This document shows, piece after piece, positions 38,339 to 41,623 of a DNA stretch of 41,623 nt. Both the position numbers and the translations under genes were made by a program. The stretch is from NCBI RefSeq assembly GCF_000003815.2, contig NC_049985.1:20676158-20717780 (forward strand), read 5' to 3'. The stretch comes from Branchiostoma floridae (taxonomy: Eukaryota; Chordata; Leptocardii; Amphioxiformes; Branchiostomatidae). Below the pieces are notes generated by a model. It had not been told where the DNA came from, ran no database searches, and saw only the letters and a list, made by a program, of their open reading frames with translations. Within the stretch, counting starts at the first letter, position 1. Each line of letters starts with the position of its first letter.

Positions 38339-38520
38339 GACCGCGTGGCGCAATCGGCAGCACATTTGACTCAGGTCCAGAAGGTCCTGAGTTCAAACCC
38401 CGCCGTGTCACCGATCTTGTGCCCTTGGGAAAGGCACTTTACACGACTTTCCTATATAGGCTACAAAAGACTTCAGCAAATTGAAGTTGGTAGCCTCAAA
38501 AACGGAAGAAAAAAAATTGT
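38339..38520 (+). mobile_element. tRNA-derived SINE
   Basis: The head resembles a tRNA gene: A-box-like TGGCGCAATCGG at 38346-38357 and B-box-like GAGTTCAAACC at 38389-38399, the internal RNA polymerase III promoter. The 5' and 3' ends do not form an acceptor stem, and the tail GATCTTGTGCCCTTGGGA with ACGACTTTCCT is shared with the copy at 5585, so this is a SINE and not a functional tRNA. Confidence 0.7.
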
Positions 38521-39279
38521 GCATGACTGATCCTTTATACACCCATTTTTGGTATCAGATTATGACAAAGGTCTAATGAATGTTCATTGGGGACTTTACA
38601 ATACTCCTTTTTCTTTATCTCCTTTCATCTTGCCGTTGGTCCGTTGAAAGATGGGCATTCAACTGCCTTCACAAGCCTGACTAAGCTACTCCACTAGAGG
38701 CGCACCCTGCGCCGCATGAATGCCATCAACTATCACCAGGACCACCAAATAAACGAACGTGACACATAGTTGAAACATTAAAGGAAAGCACTTCAAAACA
38801 CTTTTGTCTTGATATCAAACTTTATATTTTCATATATTCCACTGCACAGCTGGATTTTTTTATATTCTTAGAGCCACCTACAGCCGGAAGATTAAAATGA
38901 CAAAAAAAATTAAACAAAGGTTCAAACAGACGAACAAACAATTTCACCCCCTACTTTTATAGGTCAGCCTAGCCAAAGAGTCTCCAGCACAATGTCCATG
39001 ATAGTCTCTTGCTTTCTGCTGTTTTGTACATTTGATAGGTTTCCACGATTCATCGCTTGCATAGATACAGTCATCGTTGGCTGATTTCTTGTAAGGCACG
39101 TTAGCTTTGTCACTATATTGACAGCAAAGTACAACATACAATTAAATACATTTTTGATATAATCCTTTAAAAATTATACGTCGACGGACAAATTCAAGGC
39201 CTCGTAAAACTTGTGCGTTTAAATAGGTATTTCAACGAATACACTAACTTCATCATTTCTTGAAGGCAGCCCAACATTC

Positions 39280-39386
39280 TTAACGTTTGAATGTCAATAA
39301 CAGGTACACAGCTGTTGCCATGGATGCCATAACCCCGGGAACTAGAAGAAGCTTCGCTCTGACCAGCATATCCAGTAGACTGGACA
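39280..39386 (-). CDS. Unrecognised gene, last coding exon (hydrophobic C terminus)
   Basis: Acceptor CTCACCAACAG; the phase-1 reading set by the previous exon gives VSSLLDMLVRAK, then a hydrophobic stretch (LLLVPGVMASMATAVYLLL) ending TFKR and a TAA at 39282-39280. A single hydrophobic segment at the extreme C terminus suggests a tail anchor or last membrane helix. The neighbouring frame is longer (to 39194) but does not fit the splice phase. Sequence at 38940-39279 is taken as 3'UTR. Confidence 0.6.
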
Positions 39387-39782
39387 CTGTTGGTGAGAAA
39401 GAAAAAATAATCGTTGAACAACTCTCTCAACTAAGAACTTAATCTAGTAGTTAATTTCTACTAACTTCCCCAAGGCTATAATAACTGAATCTCTGGTTGC
39501 TAGGTGGCGCTGTGACAAGCACATTGCAGTCTCAAACGTGGCTAAGTTTGTATCCCCCTCGTCCTGGTTCATGGTTAACGAAAATAAGCATGTTGAGCTT
39601 GAGTGTGCCGCCATCATGTTATGTATTTATCTGTTGCAATAAAAAGATAGATCAGTCATTATTGCCTCGGAGAAGGTAGCAGAAGGTCTACGGAAATGAT
39701 GTGTGAGGTTAAAGATATGTGCATGGAGAATTACAAGGAAATTCAATTTTTTTTATTAGCAATCTTAAGACGTGCGTCTTAC

Positions 39783-39919
39783 CGACGGAGTTGCTCTTGT
39801 CTGACGGTTTCCAGACTGCCCGGGCATATTTCCCGTCATGCATCTTGCGCTGCTTGCACAGGAAGCCTGTCCAATCAGGTGGCTGCTCCGGTAGGAGGAT
39901 CTGCATGTGGTTCCAGAAC
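39783..39919 (-). CDS. Unrecognised gene, internal exon
   Basis: 137 bp, phase 2 to 1. Acceptor CGTATTCACAG, donor GTAAGA. It encodes FWNHMQILLPEQPPDWTGFL, then CKQRKMHDGKYARAVWKPSD and KSNSVG. I do not recognise the family. The dense aromatic and basic content and clean splice sites support a real exon. Confidence 0.72.
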
Positions 39920-40234
39920 CTGTGAATACGAGGGGGGGGGGGGTAGATGCGTCAGAAAATTGTTGAAATAACTGCTCTTACCTAGTTGAGGCTCTTCAAC
40001 AATCAAAAGCATGATCTACTCTTAGACTAGCATTCCGTTCAAATGGCATTTATATTCATTCATCCATACATGATGATGATTTGATAAATGAGGACTTTCA
40101 TACAAGCAAAGGCTACTGCCCTCCCTTACCATGTTATGTATTTGTTATGTTTTAAGTGTGAATAAATTAAGCAAAACAACACAAAACAAAGAATGTTGGT
40201 CACTCGTCTTCGTCCCACAAAAAAGAGACCTTAC

Positions 40235-40350
40235 TTGTAGTGGAACGTGTCTGGGTCACGTGATATCCTGTTCTGAAACCCGATATACAGATCGTCCCAA
40301 AACAGGCCCTTCAGAACCGTCTGGCGATGGACTCCGATCCGGTTCTTGAT
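40235..40350 (-). CDS. Unrecognised gene, internal exon
   Basis: 116 bp, phase 0 to 2. Acceptor TTTTTTTAAG, donor GTAAGG. It encodes IKNRIGVHRQTVLKGLFWDD, then LYIGFQNRISRDPDTFHY. It joins in phase to the exons on both sides. Confidence 0.72.
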
Positions 40351-40769
40351 CTTAAAAAAAACAACCCATAAGTTTGACAAAAAGAATTGCGTCAAAATAT
40401 ACTAATAATCGGACAAATATGCTACAATGCACAAAAATCGCCAGGAAGAAATTCAAGAGGAAATGCCATGCTGATTAGTGAATGTTGGATGCTTCGTTGT
40501 GCGACCTATCATGAATCGAAAAAATATCAAGGTCCTTTGTACATTCTTAAAGTGTTTTATCTAACCGATGATTTAGTGACCATCTGCAACCTTCCTCAAG
40601 GCAATTCTGATTGGTTTATATTGCGCTGCAGCATAGGTGTCGCTGCTTACAGATACGGTCCCGAACGCGCAGCATTTAGAACATATTTACAAAGGTTGTA
40701 AATGTACATGTGTGGTGTTTGCAAGGCGGTCCCAAACGTAAAGAGGAGTTGTGTTGTAATTACATTTGC

Positions 40770-40830
40770 CCTGAGAAAAGCGACGGACGGTCGGCGAAAC
40801 GTTGGCTGAATGAAAAGGTAATGATTAACC
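40770..40830 (+). mobile_element. Penelope-like tail fragment with hammerhead-like motif
   Basis: CCTGAGAAAAGCGACGGACG, then GTCGGCGAAACGTTGG: a stem (CGAC/GTCG) followed by GAAAC, as in terminal repeats of Penelope-like elements. The CUGANGA core reads CUGAGAA, so it is degenerate. It is intronic in the second gene. Confidence 0.4.
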
Positions 40831-40965
40831 AAACTTTAGTTACTAAACTGTTCACGGACCTACTATTATATTTAAAGATTGAGTTGAGAAAGTGAAATGC
40901 TCATTTCAGTCTGCATTAACTTAGAAATGGCACTGATGAATTCTGGGAAGATGACGTCACGTTAC

Positions 40966-41082
40966 CTCCAAGTACGCATGCTCCCTGGCTGGCCGCTGTG
41001 CAGGGAAACTCAGGTCTGAGAAGTCCACCAGGAAGTCATACCCGCCCTCAACAGGCTGGAAATCTTCGTCTGTCTCTATCAT
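40966..41082 (-). CDS. Unrecognised gene, first exon visible in window
   Basis: 117 bp, phase 0 at both ends. Acceptor TTGTTAACAG, donor GTAACG. It encodes MIETDEDFQPVEGGYDFLVD, then FSDLSFPAQRPAREHAYLE. The ATG follows the acceptor directly; since an acceptor is present the Met may be internal, with the N-terminal part to the right of the window. The four exons of this gene give about 159 C-terminal residues. Confidence 0.7.
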
Positions 41083-41623
41083 CTGTTAACAACATAAAAC
41101 GGACGACATCTATAAGTACGTTTTTAATCTCCATCTAGCATGCTAGTTTATTAGTTTTTTGGCGACGCCTTAGGGGCGAGCCAAATGGTATATCATTTAA
41201 GATTCGTATTAGTGATGGCCAATCAGAAAGTAATGAGTGCCAGAAAAGAAAATTTGCATTGACCTGTTGACCTGAGGACTGTGACTCAATTGCCTCGACA
41301 CACCGTTCCTGCTCATTGGTTTGTCTTAGTCTTTTCCTTCTGTAACAGTTGGCTTCAAGAGAAATGGTGCCGTACAGAGATATCGAGATTCTCCTATCAT
41401 GGTGTTTCACTCCAGACAAGAAAGTAACGACCCCTACATTGTGTCCCTTAAGGTGGATATTGGCCTAACTTTGCCTTTCTTTTCTTCTCTCCATTTTATT
41501 TCTATATGTTTACTTCAACCAACATTTCCACATTATTTCCACCTTTACCTCCCTCTTATTTTCCTTTTCCTCTAACCTTCTCCCCTTCCCTCGTTCCCAT
41601 CCCTCACCTTCCCCTTTTTTTTT
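41083..41623. other. Right edge, low-complexity pyrimidine-rich DNA
   Basis: From about 41460 to the end the plus strand is almost all C and T (TTTTCTTCTCTCC, CTTTACCTCCCTC and similar). No coding segment is supported between 41083 and the edge. Confidence 0.6.

Noticed and set aside
38339-38411. Functional tRNA gene
   Set aside because: A- and B-box-like motifs are present but the ends do not pair as an acceptor stem, and the 3' tail is shared with a second copy at 5585, so it is a SINE.
39194-39430. Longer reading frame in the last exon of the second gene
   Set aside because: It needs a phase that does not match the donor at 39783; the matching frame ends at 39280 after a hydrophobic segment.

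Overview
The window is invertebrate deuterostome DNA, most likely from amphioxus (Branchiostoma). It has small exons in long AT-rich introns with GT-AG sites, many short inverted-repeat transposons, frequent acatgta-type words, and a receptor that aligns exon by exon with vertebrate gp130 but has invertebrate-style extra domains. The species is an inference.

1-23524, minus strand: nearly all of one gene for a class I cytokine receptor of the gp130/LIFR/domeless group. Reading right to left the exons give a signal peptide, two Ig domains, a cytokine-binding module (D1+D2), five membrane-proximal fibronectin III (FnIII) domains, an 18-bp microexon, one transmembrane helix, a Box1-type JAK-docking segment and a tyrosine-rich tail that runs off the left edge. 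Roughly 1,200 residues are in the window.

The central observation is at 15095-17841. The second half of D1 is encoded by five tandem, diverged exons (V1-V5 in transcription order). All start in phase 2, end in phase 1 and end with G; their lengths (164, 182, 182, 170, 179) are all 2 mod 3. Using exactly one joins the fixed first half of D1 (19485-19608) to D2 (12591-12742) in frame. Skipping all five, or joining any two, gives a stop codon within at most 19 codons. This is the signature of mutually exclusive splicing, here exchanging half of a ligand-binding domain, comparable in logic to FGFR IIIb/IIIc. I know of no such array in a gp130-family receptor.

23525-39279: intergenic and repeat-rich. 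It holds a TTAA-flanked foldback element nested in an older repeat whose uninterrupted copy lies at about 27.4 kb, several hAT-type miniature elements with 8-bp target duplications, a 5'-truncated LINE with an RNase H region, a Mutator-like foldback with 9-bp duplications, a minisatellite-bearing element, a SINE and three assembly gaps. A possible first exon for a minus-strand transcript lies at about 31.8 kb.

39280-41082, minus strand: the last four exons of a second gene that I do not recognise, ending in a hydrophobic C-terminal segment. The right edge is pyrimidine-rich low-complexity DNA.
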